Below are positions 1 to 6,003 of a stretch of DNA of 6,110 bases, in pieces (positions within the stretch are counted from its first letter, which is position 1; each line of letters begins with the position of its first letter). The stretch is from Thermoanaerobaculia bacterium. Lineage in GTDB: Bacteria > Acidobacteriota > Thermoanaerobaculia > Gp7-AA8. The notes below the pieces were generated by a model. That model saw only the letters and a list, made by a program, of their open reading frames with translations. It ran no database searches and was not told the origin of the DNA. The position numbers and the translations under genes are program-made. Location of the stretch: assembly GCA_023700825.1 (NCBI GenBank), contig JAMPYE010000283.1, positions 1-6,110 on the forward strand. Direction: 5' to 3'.

Positions 1-1829
1 TACGCCTCGGGAAGCCCTTCCACGCGCGCGCCCGGCGCGAGCACGATGCGCGACACCCCCAGGTAGTCGAGCAGGATGCGCGGCGGCAGCCTGTCGAAAC
101 GATTGAAGTAGTGGCGCATGTCGTAGCCACCACTCCGCAGCAGCGCCAGGAACGGCTCGTACGCCATCGGATCGTTCACGCCCACCTGCTCGAGGCCGTA
201 CATCGCTCCGCTGTTAGGCATCAGCCCGCCGCCGAGAGCGAGCACGCGCGTCGCGCGGCCGCCGTCAGCGAGGGCGCGCAACGACGGGCGATCGGGATAG
301 TAGCGCTCGCGCCCCACCGCTCCGTTGTAGTCGACGAGCGACGCGCAAAGGTCGACGAAGAGCAGCAGCGGCACGATCGCAATCGCCGCCCCGCCTCGGT
401 AAAGCACGACGGCCGCCACGGCCGCCGTCACCACGGCAGCTGCGCCCGCTACGAGAACGCGAACGAGCGTGTCATGCGACGCGTAGAGCTCCCGGTTCGC
501 CAGCGCGGCCAGCACGAGCGCCAGGATGGCGAGCGCGGTCGCGATTCCCATCACCCGAACCGCGCCCCTCGCCCTGGCGACGACGGCGTCGAATCCATGC
601 CCAGCAGCGGCAGCCAGCGCGAGCGCGATCACGAAACGGAGCCGCCCGTGCAGCACCTTGTCGAACCACGGCAACCAATCCCCCAGCATCGACGTGCCCG
701 CCCACTCGAACGCGAGCGGCAAACAGGCCGCGGCGAGAATGGCCCAGAACCTCACCCGCGCCGGCGCGACGAAGATCGCCGTGATCGCGAGAACCAGCGA
801 CAGGAGGCCGGCGTACTGCGTCGCCGCCTCGTTGAAATTGTCGCCGTCCCACGCGGCATCCTTGCTGTGAAAGTAGTGCGCCGGTAGCACGAACGGAATG
901 ACGTTGTCCACGCTGAGCCGTGGCGCGGCGGCGAGGCTCCTCTCGGTCTCCAGCCTCGTCAGCCTCTCGCTCCAGGGAAGCTGGAACGCGAACGGAACGA
1001 TTGCCGGCGCAGCGAGCATCAGGCCGAGCACGCCGAGGGCGAGGCATCGCGCCGCGGCCCGGACGTGGCCCTCGGAGCGAAGCACGACCGCGCGGATCGC
1101 CCAGGGGATCGCCGCGACCGCGCAGTGAAGGACCGATTCCGCGTGTCCGCCTAACAACATCATCGCGAGCACCAGCGATGCCCATGCGACACCGCGCGGC
1201 CCGTCGCGTTCGACCGCCCTGCTGATCGCCAGCAGCAGGAACGGCAGAAGCGAGATGACATTGGCGTGGGGAAACAGGGCGAACGCCGTGAGGCCGGCCC
1301 CGAGGCCCCACGCGATCGCCGAAACCAGCGCGCCGGAGTGGCTCACCTTCTCGCCGCGCATGAACAGGTACATGCCGCAGAGCGCGGTGAGGAGTCGGAG
1401 CACGGCGGCGAACAGCGGCCAGGCGAACGACGAGAACGCGAGGCCCAGGATCGTGGCGGGAGCGAGAACGGCTGCCTGCGGATTCGACCAGAGCGGCGAG
1501 CCGGCGCCGGCGTATCGATTCAGCGCGGGGAGCTCTCCCGAGAGCCACGACTCCGTCACGAGCTCGCGCCACGGCACGAACTGCAGAGGCACGTCGGCGA
1601 GAAGCCCGTTGCCGGTCATCGCGAAAGGCGCCGGGCCCTTCCACGGACGCAACCAGCCTTCGAGCAGGTCGAAGGCGACAGGGCTGCGCCCCGCGAGCCA
1701 GCAGGGCGCGAACCAGACGAGCGCGAGCGGGATGAACCAGCGAAGCGCCGCGCGGCGAAAGTCAGCGTTCTTCGAGGAAAGCGCCACGAGCGCGAGACTG
1801 CCGGCCGGCACGAACACGGCGGCGAGCAC
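1..1829 (-). CDS. YfhO-family polytopic membrane protein (GT-C type glycosyltransferase), 3' end outside window
   Basis: An uninterrupted minus-strand frame is bounded upstream by TAA at 1884-1886 and runs off the left edge, giving 609 visible residues from GTG 1829. It has about a dozen hydrophobic segments (roughly residues 2-17, 31-47, 120-157, 167-205, 214-250, 262-283, 339-378, 398-411, 424-444, 455-499). The first extracytoplasmic loop carries the YfhO hallmark: LLADVPLQFVPW (Asp79 in the usual GT-C acidic position), then NRYAGAGSPLWSNPQ. Later family-like stretches are GGHAES near 227 and YYPDRPSLRAL near 510, followed by MPNSGAMYGLEQVGVNDPM. Known: Bacillus and Listeria YfhO-type proteins move sugars from undecaprenyl-phosphate to lipoteichoic acid; the acceptor here is unknown. 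Family members are commonly 700-900 residues, so 100-250 may be missing. The start is unsure: the first in-frame ATG is residue 71, too deep. Candidates are GTG 1829, 1817 or 1811, or CTG 1856, which alone has an upstream purine tract (GAGGGG, 1866-1871). Family call fairly sure; start weak. Confidence 0.85.
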   Translation of the reverse strand, partial: MLAAVFVPAGSLALVALSSKNADFRRAALRWFIPLALVWFAPCWLAGRSPVAFDLLEGWLRPWKGPAPFAMTGNGLLADVPLQFVPWRELVTESWLSGELPALNRYAGAGSPLWSNPQAAVLAPATILGLAFSSFAWPLFAAVLRLLTALCGMYLFMRGEKVSHSGALVSAIAWGLGAGLTAFALFPHANVISLLPFLLLAISRAVERDGPRGVAWASLVLAMMLLGGHAESVLHCAVAAIPWAIRAVVLRSEGHVRAAARCLALGVLGLMLAAPAIVPFAFQLPWSERLTRLETERSLAAAPRLSVDNVIPFVLPAHYFHSKDAAWDGDNFNEAATQYAGLLSLVLAITAIFVAPARVRFWAILAAACLPLAFEWAGTSMLGDWLPWFDKVLHGRLRFVIALALAAAAGHGFDAVVARARGAVRVMGIATALAILALVLAALANRELYASHDTLVRVLVAGAAAVVTAAVAAVVLYRGGAAIAIVPLLLFVDLCASLVDYNGAVGRERYYPDRPSLRALADGGRATRVLALGGGLMPNSGAMYGLEQVGVNDPMAYEPFLALLRSGGYDMRHYFNRFDRLPPRILLDYLGVSRIVLAPGARVEGLPEA

Positions 1830-1865
1830 TTCGAGATCGAAACTCAGCGTCGTCAGACTGGGCCA

Positions 1866-1871
1866 CCCCTC
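1866..1871 (-). promoter_or_regulatory. Possible Shine-Dalgarno for the YfhO gene
   Basis: On the minus strand GAGGGG is the only purine-rich tract between the upstream in-frame stop (TAA, 1884-1886) and the first hydrophobic segment. It stands 9 nt before an in-frame CTG at 1856. It does not suit GTG 1829, which would be 36 nt away. If used, the protein would gain nine residues (LTTLSFDLE) over the GTG 1829 model. CTG starts are rare, so this is only a suggestion. Confidence 0.25.
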
Positions 1872-2112
1872 GGCGGGACAAGGTTAGCCGCAGCACTCAC
1901 CCGAGGCAACTGCGCGGCCACGGCCAGGAGTGAGTCCGAGCTCCGTTGCACACACCTGCGAATTCGCGGCTCGGCCTCGACTTTCGCACCTGACAGCGTC
2001 TTACGGAAGCGACCGGACTCCGGCAATCGTTCCCGTATCGCCCTCGGAGACTCGCGTCGCGCGGCATCGGAACGTGGTATACGGAAATCAGCGGCGGCTG
2101 TTCGCGGCCGCG

Positions 2113-2117
2113 AAGGA
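2113..2117 (+). promoter_or_regulatory. Shine-Dalgarno of the small Lys-rich gene
   Basis: AAGGA lies 9 nt upstream of GTG 2127. It selects this GTG as the start within a much longer open plus-strand frame (open since 1266) whose upstream part is antisense to the YfhO gene and non-coding in character. Confidence 0.6.
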
Positions 2118-2126
2118 CGGTGCACC

Positions 2127-2264
2127 GTGGGAGATTCCTCACCGAAGTCGAAGAACAAGCAGAAGCAGCAGCACGACACGAAGAAGCAGCACGACGCGGC
2201 GAGCGCCGCGAGGAAGCAGGCCCCGCCAGCCACGGCGATACCGGCGCGTAAGGGCGGAAAGTAG
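2127..2264 (+). CDS. Small Lys/Gln/His/Ala-rich basic protein, 45 aa
   Basis: It starts at GTG with AAGGA 9 nt upstream and ends at TAG; the product is 45 residues. The N-terminus reads MGDSSPKSKNKQKQQHD when GTG is read as Met, followed by a repeat of the KKQHD pattern, an Ala-rich stretch, a Pro/Ala segment and the C-terminus ARKGGK. I count nine Lys, two Arg, five Gln, two His and three Asp, with no Cys, aromatic residues or membrane segment, so it should be soluble, cationic and mostly disordered or a single helix. From memory, short proteins beginning MGD-SPKSK and ending in a Lys/Gly tail are annotated as hypothetical in Acidobacteriota, Myxococcota and related groups; I could not check this here. 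A nucleic-acid- or ribosome-associated role would suit the charge but is a guess. It is divergent from the YfhO gene and convergent with the secreted-protein gene. The composition differs sharply from the Arg-rich non-coding frame upstream, which supports a real gene starting here. Confidence 0.7.
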   Translation: MGDSSPKSKNKQKQQHDTKKQHDAASAARKQAPPATAIPARKGGK

Positions 2265-2285
2265 ACCTCGCGGGCGACGCGCAGA

Positions 2286-2300
2286 CTCCGGCCGCCGGAG
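2286..2300. terminator. GC-rich hairpin in the convergent gap, possible terminator
   Basis: CTCCGG, loop CCG, CCGGAG: a perfect 6-bp stem with a 3-nt loop, 21 bp after the stop of the small plus-strand gene and between two convergent genes. There is no T-run on either side, so it is not a canonical intrinsic terminator. Position is the main argument. Confidence 0.3.
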
Positions 2301-2342
2301 CGATGCGGAGCCTCCCGCCCGGCCCGGAGCAGTGAGACCGTG

Positions 2343-2358
2343 TCCCGTTCGAGCGGGA
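2343..2358. terminator. Short hairpin just downstream of the secreted-protein gene
   Basis: TCCCG (2343-2347), 6-nt loop TTCGAG, CGGGA (2354-2358): a 5-bp perfect stem that begins 12 bp beyond the TAG stop (2370-2372) of the minus-strand gene. No T-tract follows. It could help end minus-strand transcription, but a stem this short occurs often by chance in GC-rich DNA. Confidence 0.25.
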
Positions 2359-2369
2359 TCTTCAGCAGC

Positions 2370-4685
2370 CTAACGCCGGAGCGGGCGGCGCCGCGGGGCG
2401 CGCGGCTCGGCGGCTGACTTGTCGATCCGATTGTCCGACGGGTCGGTGTCGGAGACATCCGACGAGAGGACCATGAACGGCCCCGCGTACGGGCTTCCGA
2501 CGATGTTGAACTGGACGATCTCGCCGGACCTCACGGTCCCGAGAAGGTACGGGTCGCTCAGTCCGATCGAGTACCCGTCCGTCGACGCCACGTAGACGCC
2601 CGTCGCATCCTTCTGCGCCTGGTTGTGGACCCTCACGGTGAGATGCTGCCCACGCCGGTCGATCCCGAGATCGGTCAGGTGGATGGCGAGATCGCCGTCG
2701 GTGGCTGACAGCCGTCCGGTCCAGGGAACGGCGACACTCTCGAGCTCCGCGCCCTGATCGAGAAACGCGAGCCTGCCTCCGAACGCGAATTGCGGCGAGC
2801 CCAGCCCCGCGAGTCCCGTGACGCGCGTCGCCTCGGTCGCGCCCTCGACCTCGACGAACCGCCACGGAGACCCGACGATCGCCTTCCAGCCCGTTTCGGT
2901 GGGGGCCAGGTCTGCGAGCGTTCCCGAGATCGCGGCCACGTACGACTGCCCGAGCGGAGTACCGTTCCGCGCAAGATGAAGAATCTCGTGTCTGTCGCTG
3001 CTCGGGGCGTAAACCTGAAGCACCCAGGTTCCGTCGGCGAGACCAGCCGCGCCGCTCGAGTCGTAGGAATCGACGAGAGTGAGGGGGCCGAGTTGCCGTC
3101 CGTCGCCGTCGACCGTGAACGCCTCGAGCTTCAGTGGCGGAGTGAAGCAGAGGATGTTGCACGTGAACGTGTCCTCCACGAGAATGATGCGCTCGTCGCT
3201 CCGACCCCCAATCGAGATCGCGGACGGCTCGCCGGTGTACTCCTCGCGCGGCGCGTGAGGAACTCGGTCGAAGCCGTTCTGAACCGGAGTGCCGTCGAAC
3301 GCGAAACGCGACCATCGCGTCTCGCTATCCGTCGTCCACGCGAGGAGAAGGTCGCGCCCGTTCGCGTGAAGTGCGATTCCGAGCGCTCCCTCCGCCGGCG
3401 TGAGCGTTCGGGGCTCCGAGTCTATCCATCCTCCGCGACGTGACAGTCGTTGCCATCGGACCGCTCCACCTTCGCGCCAGGCGAAGGCGAACCCGTCGGG
3501 CAGCGCTGCGATCTCGCTCGCGTATCCGTATGGAATGGATTGGGGCGCGGGGTCGATCGCGGTCCCGTTCGCTTCGACGCGGACGAATCGGTTCCCGCCG
3601 AAGGCGACGAGCGTGACGTCCCCGGAAACGAAGGTCTCCAGGTTCGTCCAGCTCTCGTAAACGCGGCGTCTGAGAGTGAACGGCGTCGAGACGATCTTTC
3701 GCGGGTCTCCCTCCGCGATCGCCGCGTGCCCCCACGGCCGGACGACGAGGTAACGGTTCCCGCTTCGATCACCCTCGGCCACCGGGTCGACAACGGAATC
3801 GCCGCCCACCGTCCCGTCAAGACGAACGACCATCGCCCGACTGGCTTTCTCCGGGAACTCGTACTTCGTATACGGAACGAAGAACCCTTCGTTCGTCGGG
3901 AGCGGAATAGACCAGTACGTATAGAGGATTCCTGACTGATCGATAGACAGGAGCACCGTCGATGAGAGCGTCCGGTCGATGATCCTGCAGCGAGCCACGT
4001 TCCAGTCGCGCGTCAGGATCAGCGCCTTTTCTCCATTGACCGCGACGAAGACCTGGTCCTCGGGATACGCGCTCGATTCTCCGAGCACGCGCACATCCAG
4101 CGGGATCCCGTCCGCGTCGAGCCGCCATGCCGAGAGGGTTCGCCGGTTGTCGGCCCGCAGTTCCCACGACACCACGAGGAATTCGCCGTCGAAGCGCGCG
4201 ATCTTCGCCCCCTCGGCGCGTCCGAGCGTCGCTCGCCGGATGACCTCGCGGCCGTCGGTGATCGTGATCCGGAGGTAGGACTGGGCTTCGACGTGCTGGA
4301 TCTCCAGCATGGCGAGCCTGCCCGAAACGCTCGCCGCATCCTGGAAATAGTCGCCTGTCGGAATCTGCTGGACGAGCTCCGGCGCCCCCGTCAACCCGAG
4401 ATGCGTGACGTAGTGTTGCCCCTGGTAAGTCCTGATGATGAGCCAACCGTCGCTCCACGCGGTGGCATAGCCTTCCGCCCCGCGCACCGGCTCGGCATCG
4501 AGAGCCACACCGTCGGACGAGATGCGCTGTCCGTTGACGAGAAACGCCCCGGCGTCGCTCGCCACCACGCGAGCGGCGCCGACCTCGACGAGGCTGGAGA
4601 CGGGTGCAGCGACAGGAACACGCTCGACGATCGCGGCGCCGATCGAAGACGGCAGGAAGAGCAGCAGGAGCATGAGTCGGGCCAT
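2370..4685 (-). CDS. Secreted beta-propeller-like protein with CARDB/DUF11-like C-terminal domain, 771 aa
   Basis: The ATG at 4685 opens directly into a Sec signal peptide (MARLMLLLLFLPSSIGAA, cleavage around residues 17-18). An in-frame GTG at 4739 would put 18 residues before it, so I prefer the ATG even though its ribosome-binding site is weak. The mature protein lacks further membrane segments. Residues about 20-660 repeat a blade-like pattern, beta strands such as FDGEFLVVSWE followed by a turn like LDADGIPLD or VEANGTAID. This is the style of large exported WD/NHL-like hypothetical proteins of Acidobacteriota-like genomes. Residues about 665-755 resemble a CARDB/DUF11 immunoglobulin-like domain, ending DVSDTDPSDN. 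The tail is Pro/Arg-rich (APRRRPLRR). Cys509 and Cys513 form a CNILC pair that could be a disulfide after export. No catalytic motif or sorting signal is recognisable. It lies in the envelope or outside the cell; role unknown. It is 146 bp downstream of the DUF1648 gene on the same strand and convergent with the small gene. Confidence 0.88.
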   Translation of the reverse strand: MARLMLLLLFLPSSIGAAIVERVPVAAPVSSLVEVGAARVVASDAGAFLVNGQRISSDGVALDAEPVRGAEGYATAWSDGWLIIRTYQGQHYVTHLGLTGAPELVQQIPTGDYFQDAASVSGRLAMLEIQHVEAQSYLRITITDGREVIRRATLGRAEGAKIARFDGEFLVVSWELRADNRRTLSAWRLDADGIPLDVRVLGESSAYPEDQVFVAVNGEKALILTRDWNVARCRIIDRTLSSTVLLSIDQSGILYTYWSIPLPTNEGFFVPYTKYEFPEKASRAMVVRLDGTVGGDSVVDPVAEGDRSGNRYLVVRPWGHAAIAEGDPRKIVSTPFTLRRRVYESWTNLETFVSGDVTLVAFGGNRFVRVEANGTAIDPAPQSIPYGYASEIAALPDGFAFAWREGGAVRWQRLSRRGGWIDSEPRTLTPAEGALGIALHANGRDLLLAWTTDSETRWSRFAFDGTPVQNGFDRVPHAPREEYTGEPSAISIGGRSDERIILVEDTFTCNILCFTPPLKLEAFTVDGDGRQLGPLTLVDSYDSSGAAGLADGTWVLQVYAPSSDRHEILHLARNGTPLGQSYVAAISGTLADLAPTETGWKAIVGSPWRFVEVEGATEATRVTGLAGLGSPQFAFGGRLAFLDQGAELESVAVPWTGRLSATDGDLAIHLTDLGIDRRGQHLTVRVHNQAQKDATGVYVASTDGYSIGLSDPYLLGTVRSGEIVQFNIVGSPYAGPFMVLSSDVSDTDPSDNRIDKSAAEPRAPRRRPLRR

Positions 4686-4754
4686 TGGTGGATCGAAGCT
4701 CTCTGGCGCTCGGAGAATTCCGACCGCGGCCTCTCGCACTATGCTCGGCGCAGC

Positions 4755-4770
4755 CGCAGGACTGCCTGCG
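4755..4770. other. Perfect hairpin in the leader of the secreted-protein gene
   Basis: CGCAGG, 4-nt loop ACTG, CCTGCG: a 6-bp perfect GC-rich stem 70 bp upstream of the ATG at 4685. In RNA made from the minus strand it would sit in the 5' leader. It could be part of a terminator pair with the hairpin at 4794-4808, a leader structure, or chance. Confidence 0.3.
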
Positions 4771-4793
4771 TCAGACTAAGCTGAGCAAACTCG

Positions 4794-4808
4794 CGGAATC
4801 TGATTCCG
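4794..4808. terminator. Perfect hairpin after the DUF1648 gene, possible terminator
   Basis: CGGAAT, 3-nt loop CTG, ATTCCG: a 6-bp perfect stem lying 24 bp past the TGA stop (4832-4834) on the minus strand. The downstream minus-strand sequence is CGAGTTTGCTC, which has only three T in a row, so intrinsic termination would be weak. It may partly separate the DUF1648 gene from the secreted-protein gene. Confidence 0.35.
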
Positions 4809-4831
4809 GCGGCAGTTCCCGGCAGCACCGA

Positions 4832-5329
4832 TCAACGCGCGCGGATTGCGGCCACGAAGTACCAGACGACGGCGACGATGCCGCCGAGGGGCACGAAGAC
4901 AATCGCCGGACCCAAGTCCGATCTGACACCGCTCGCCACACGTGCAGTCTCCAGCAGCAGCAGCGCAAAAAACCAGACGAGCGCGGCGCTAAGCCATCGC
5001 ACGAGCCTCCGCGCGAGCGTGTACTGACACGGTGCATTCTCCATGGTGATCGGAACCGGGTAGTTATAGATGTGCGGAGCGCGGGCGAGCAACTCCAGCG
5101 ACACCCACATCACGATTCCGATCGTTGGGAGGATCATCAACTCCACGGGCGAGCCCCACCGGTCCGGCTGGCCAGAAACTCCGAAGTGCAGCGGGACCCG
5201 TTCCGGCATCGTGGTCGGAATCGCGATCAACGCCCCGCCAAGAACGAACGCTCCAAGCAGCGCGGCCGCCTGGAGGAATCGGTCCAGCGCCGACGGCGGT
5301 AGGTCGACGCGGGGGCGCTGATCGAACAT
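4832..5329 (-). CDS. DUF1648 domain membrane protein, 165 aa
   Basis: The ATG start has AGGAG 8 nt upstream and the stop is TGA. The product has four predicted membrane helices at about residues 19-39, 62-83, 113-131 and 142-162. The DUF1648 signature spans residues 41-70: MPERVPLHFGVSGQPDRWGS then PVELMILPTIG. After helix 2 comes another stretch typical of the family (YNYPVPIT near residue 90, then YTLARRLVRWL). DUF1648 is also the N-terminal part of SdpI-type proteins, which in Bacillus subtilis give immunity to the SdpC toxin and help signal through SdpR. The separate C-terminal SdpI domain is not evident here, and no SdpR-like or toxin gene is adjacent, so that function should not be transferred. 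The role is unknown; location is the inner membrane. It is upstream of the secreted-protein gene on the same strand. Upstream lies a long non-coding stretch, so it probably has its own promoter. Confidence 0.92.
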   Translation of the reverse strand: MFDQRPRVDLPPSALDRFLQAAALLGAFVLGGALIAIPTTMPERVPLHFGVSGQPDRWGSPVELMILPTIGIVMWVSLELLARAPHIYNYPVPITMENAPCQYTLARRLVRWLSAALVWFFALLLLETARVASGVRSDLGPAIVFVPLGGIVAVVWYFVAAIRAR

Positions 5330-5337
5330 TCCGAGAG

Positions 5338-5342
5338 CTCCT
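5338..5342 (-). promoter_or_regulatory. Shine-Dalgarno of the DUF1648 gene
   Basis: AGGAG on the minus strand, 8 nt before ATG 5329; it fixes the start. A -10-like TAGAAT sits just upstream (5355-5350) without a recognisable -35. If that were the promoter the leader would be only about 14 nt, so treat the promoter as tentative. Confidence 0.65.
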
Positions 5343-5434
5343 GCCTCCGATTCTACCGAAGGTGGTCTGGTCGTCCGTTCGGTCGAGTCGTTATGCCGGA
5401 AACAGGGCCTCGACAGAGTGACGTGCGGCGAGTT

Positions 5435-5450
5435 CGGTCAGATCCGGTCA
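5435..5450. repeat. Direct repeat CGGTCA with 10-bp period
   Basis: CGGTCA at 5435-5440 and again at 5445-5450, one helical turn apart. GTTCGGTC also occurs at 5377-5384 and 5432-5439. The sites lie 50-120 bp upstream of the DUF1648 start, a place where a regulator could bind, but the repeats are short and may be chance. Confidence 0.25.
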
Positions 5451-5883
5451 CGCACTCCGGCCAATCGTGTTTTCGGCAAGCGCGACCAGCCCGGATGGGT
5501 AATGAAAGTCTTCCCGCGGAGCGCGAGTGACGCTTGTCTACTCGGTTGCGCTCGGTTCAGCTCCACGACGGCGTGCACGACTACGCCTTCGTTTCCAACC
5601 GCCGCATCTTGTACCCACCGATGTGCTCGTCAAGGGGTTGCAGAAACGAAGGCCAGCGGCCCAAGCAGGAGGTACAGGGTCGGAGAATCTGAGCTGCACG
5701 ACACGGAAGAAACATGACAGGTGTTTTTTTCTGGACGAAGGAGCCGCACATTCATTCGTGTCGAAGCGCACTCGATTTTCTTGGCGCGATCGATACGATG
5801 CGCCCGCTTTGAAACCAAAGAGACTTCCGTTGGGCCCGATCCCTTAGCCCGCTAAGTAAAGTTTCGAGGTGTGACCCCCCACC

Positions 5884-5896
5884 ACGGCTTCGCCGT
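5884..5896. other. Small hairpin near the IS3 junction
   Basis: ACGGC, loop TTC, GCCGT: a 5-bp perfect stem about 70 bp outside the proposed IS end. No T-run follows. Function unknown. Confidence 0.2.
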
Positions 5897-5963
5897 TCCC
5901 TTCGCCACTCTAACGTCTCGAGGCTCGCCGCATGAATCCAATCACCATTCCGCATTCCATCAG

Positions 5964-5991
5964 TGTAGCGCCCCCGATTCCGTGGACAGTT
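5964..5991. repeat. Terminal inverted repeat of the IS3-family element (one copy)
   Basis: It begins TGTAGCGCCCCC at the outer edge and ends near GGACAGTT. The G/C-rich run of five C followed by GATTCCGTGGACAG is like the terminal repeats of IS3-family elements that end CTGTCC...GGGG..CTACA on the transposase strand. The matching copy is outside the window, so the exact inner limit cannot be set. Confidence 0.6.
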
Positions 5992-6003
5992 GAACGACTG
6001 TAA

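Larger units (their letters stand above)
1830..2126. other. Divergent intergenic region between the YfhO gene and the small Lys-rich gene
   Basis: No convincing gene is seen here. Open frames crossing it are Arg/Ser/Pro-rich and lack ribosome-binding sites. It should hold promoters for both flanking genes. On the minus strand TTGCCG (2026-2021) and TAAGAC (2003-1998) are 17 bp apart, a poor-to-fair sigma-70 match that would give a leader of about 160 nt for the YfhO gene. On the plus strand TATACG (2078-2083) is a -10-like hexamer 44 bp before the small gene, without a recognisable -35. Both promoter readings are tentative. Confidence 0.4.
5343..5963. other. Gene-poor stretch between the DUF1648 gene and the IS3 element
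   Basis: No convincing gene, tRNA or rRNA is seen in about 620 bp. Open frames of 50-106 codons exist on both strands, but they overlap one another, lack ribosome-binding sites and match nothing I recognise. The part from about 5690 to 5870 is visibly richer in A/T than the rest of the window, with a 7-T run at 5724-5730. Small structures: a direct repeat CGGTCA (5435-5440 and 5445-5450), and hairpin ACGGC-TTC-GCCGT (5884-5896). It may be true intergenic DNA, a regulatory region, or degraded mobile-element sequence next to the insertion. Confidence 0.5.

Noticed and set aside
472..1644. 390-codon minus-strand open frame
   Set aside because: Extremely Arg/Ala-rich with no domain sense; it is a shifted frame over the YfhO gene, whose own frame gives a coherent membrane protein.
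1266..2126. Upstream part of a 332-codon plus-strand frame ending at 2264
   Set aside because: Antisense to the YfhO gene and Arg/Glu-rich. Only the last 45 codons, from GTG 2127, look like protein and have a ribosome-binding site.
1853..2458. 201-codon minus-strand frame with a Cys/Phe-rich hydrophobic stretch that resembles a membrane helix
   Set aside because: The hydrophobic run is the antisense of the Lys/Gln codons of the small plus-strand gene, and the frame overlaps the end of the secreted-protein gene.
2362..3315. 317-codon minus-strand frame
   Set aside because: Arg-rich shifted frame inside the secreted-protein gene.
4686..4739. GTG 4739 as the start of the secreted protein
   Set aside because: It would add 18 residues before a textbook signal peptide that begins at ATG 4685.
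4832..5329. SdpI-type toxin immunity system
   Set aside because: Only the DUF1648 part is present; there is no SdpI C-terminal domain, no SdpR-like regulator and no toxin gene beside it.
5700..5735. Intrinsic terminator at the 7-T run (5724-5730)
   Set aside because: No stable hairpin directly precedes the T-run on the plus strand, and no gene ends nearby on that strand.
5581..5751. 56-residue minus-strand frame (ATG 5751) ending YKMRRLETKA, and the antisense plus frame 5534-5692
   Set aside because: No Shine-Dalgarno, no family resemblance, and the two overlap antisense; too weak to annotate.
5527..5847. 106-codon plus-strand frame in the gene-poor stretch
   Set aside because: No ribosome-binding site, mixed Arg/Pro/Ala composition, no recognisable motif.
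5820..5960. tRNA gene next to the IS element
   Set aside because: No T-arm consensus (GTTCRANNC) with paired flanks and no acceptor stem found on either strand.
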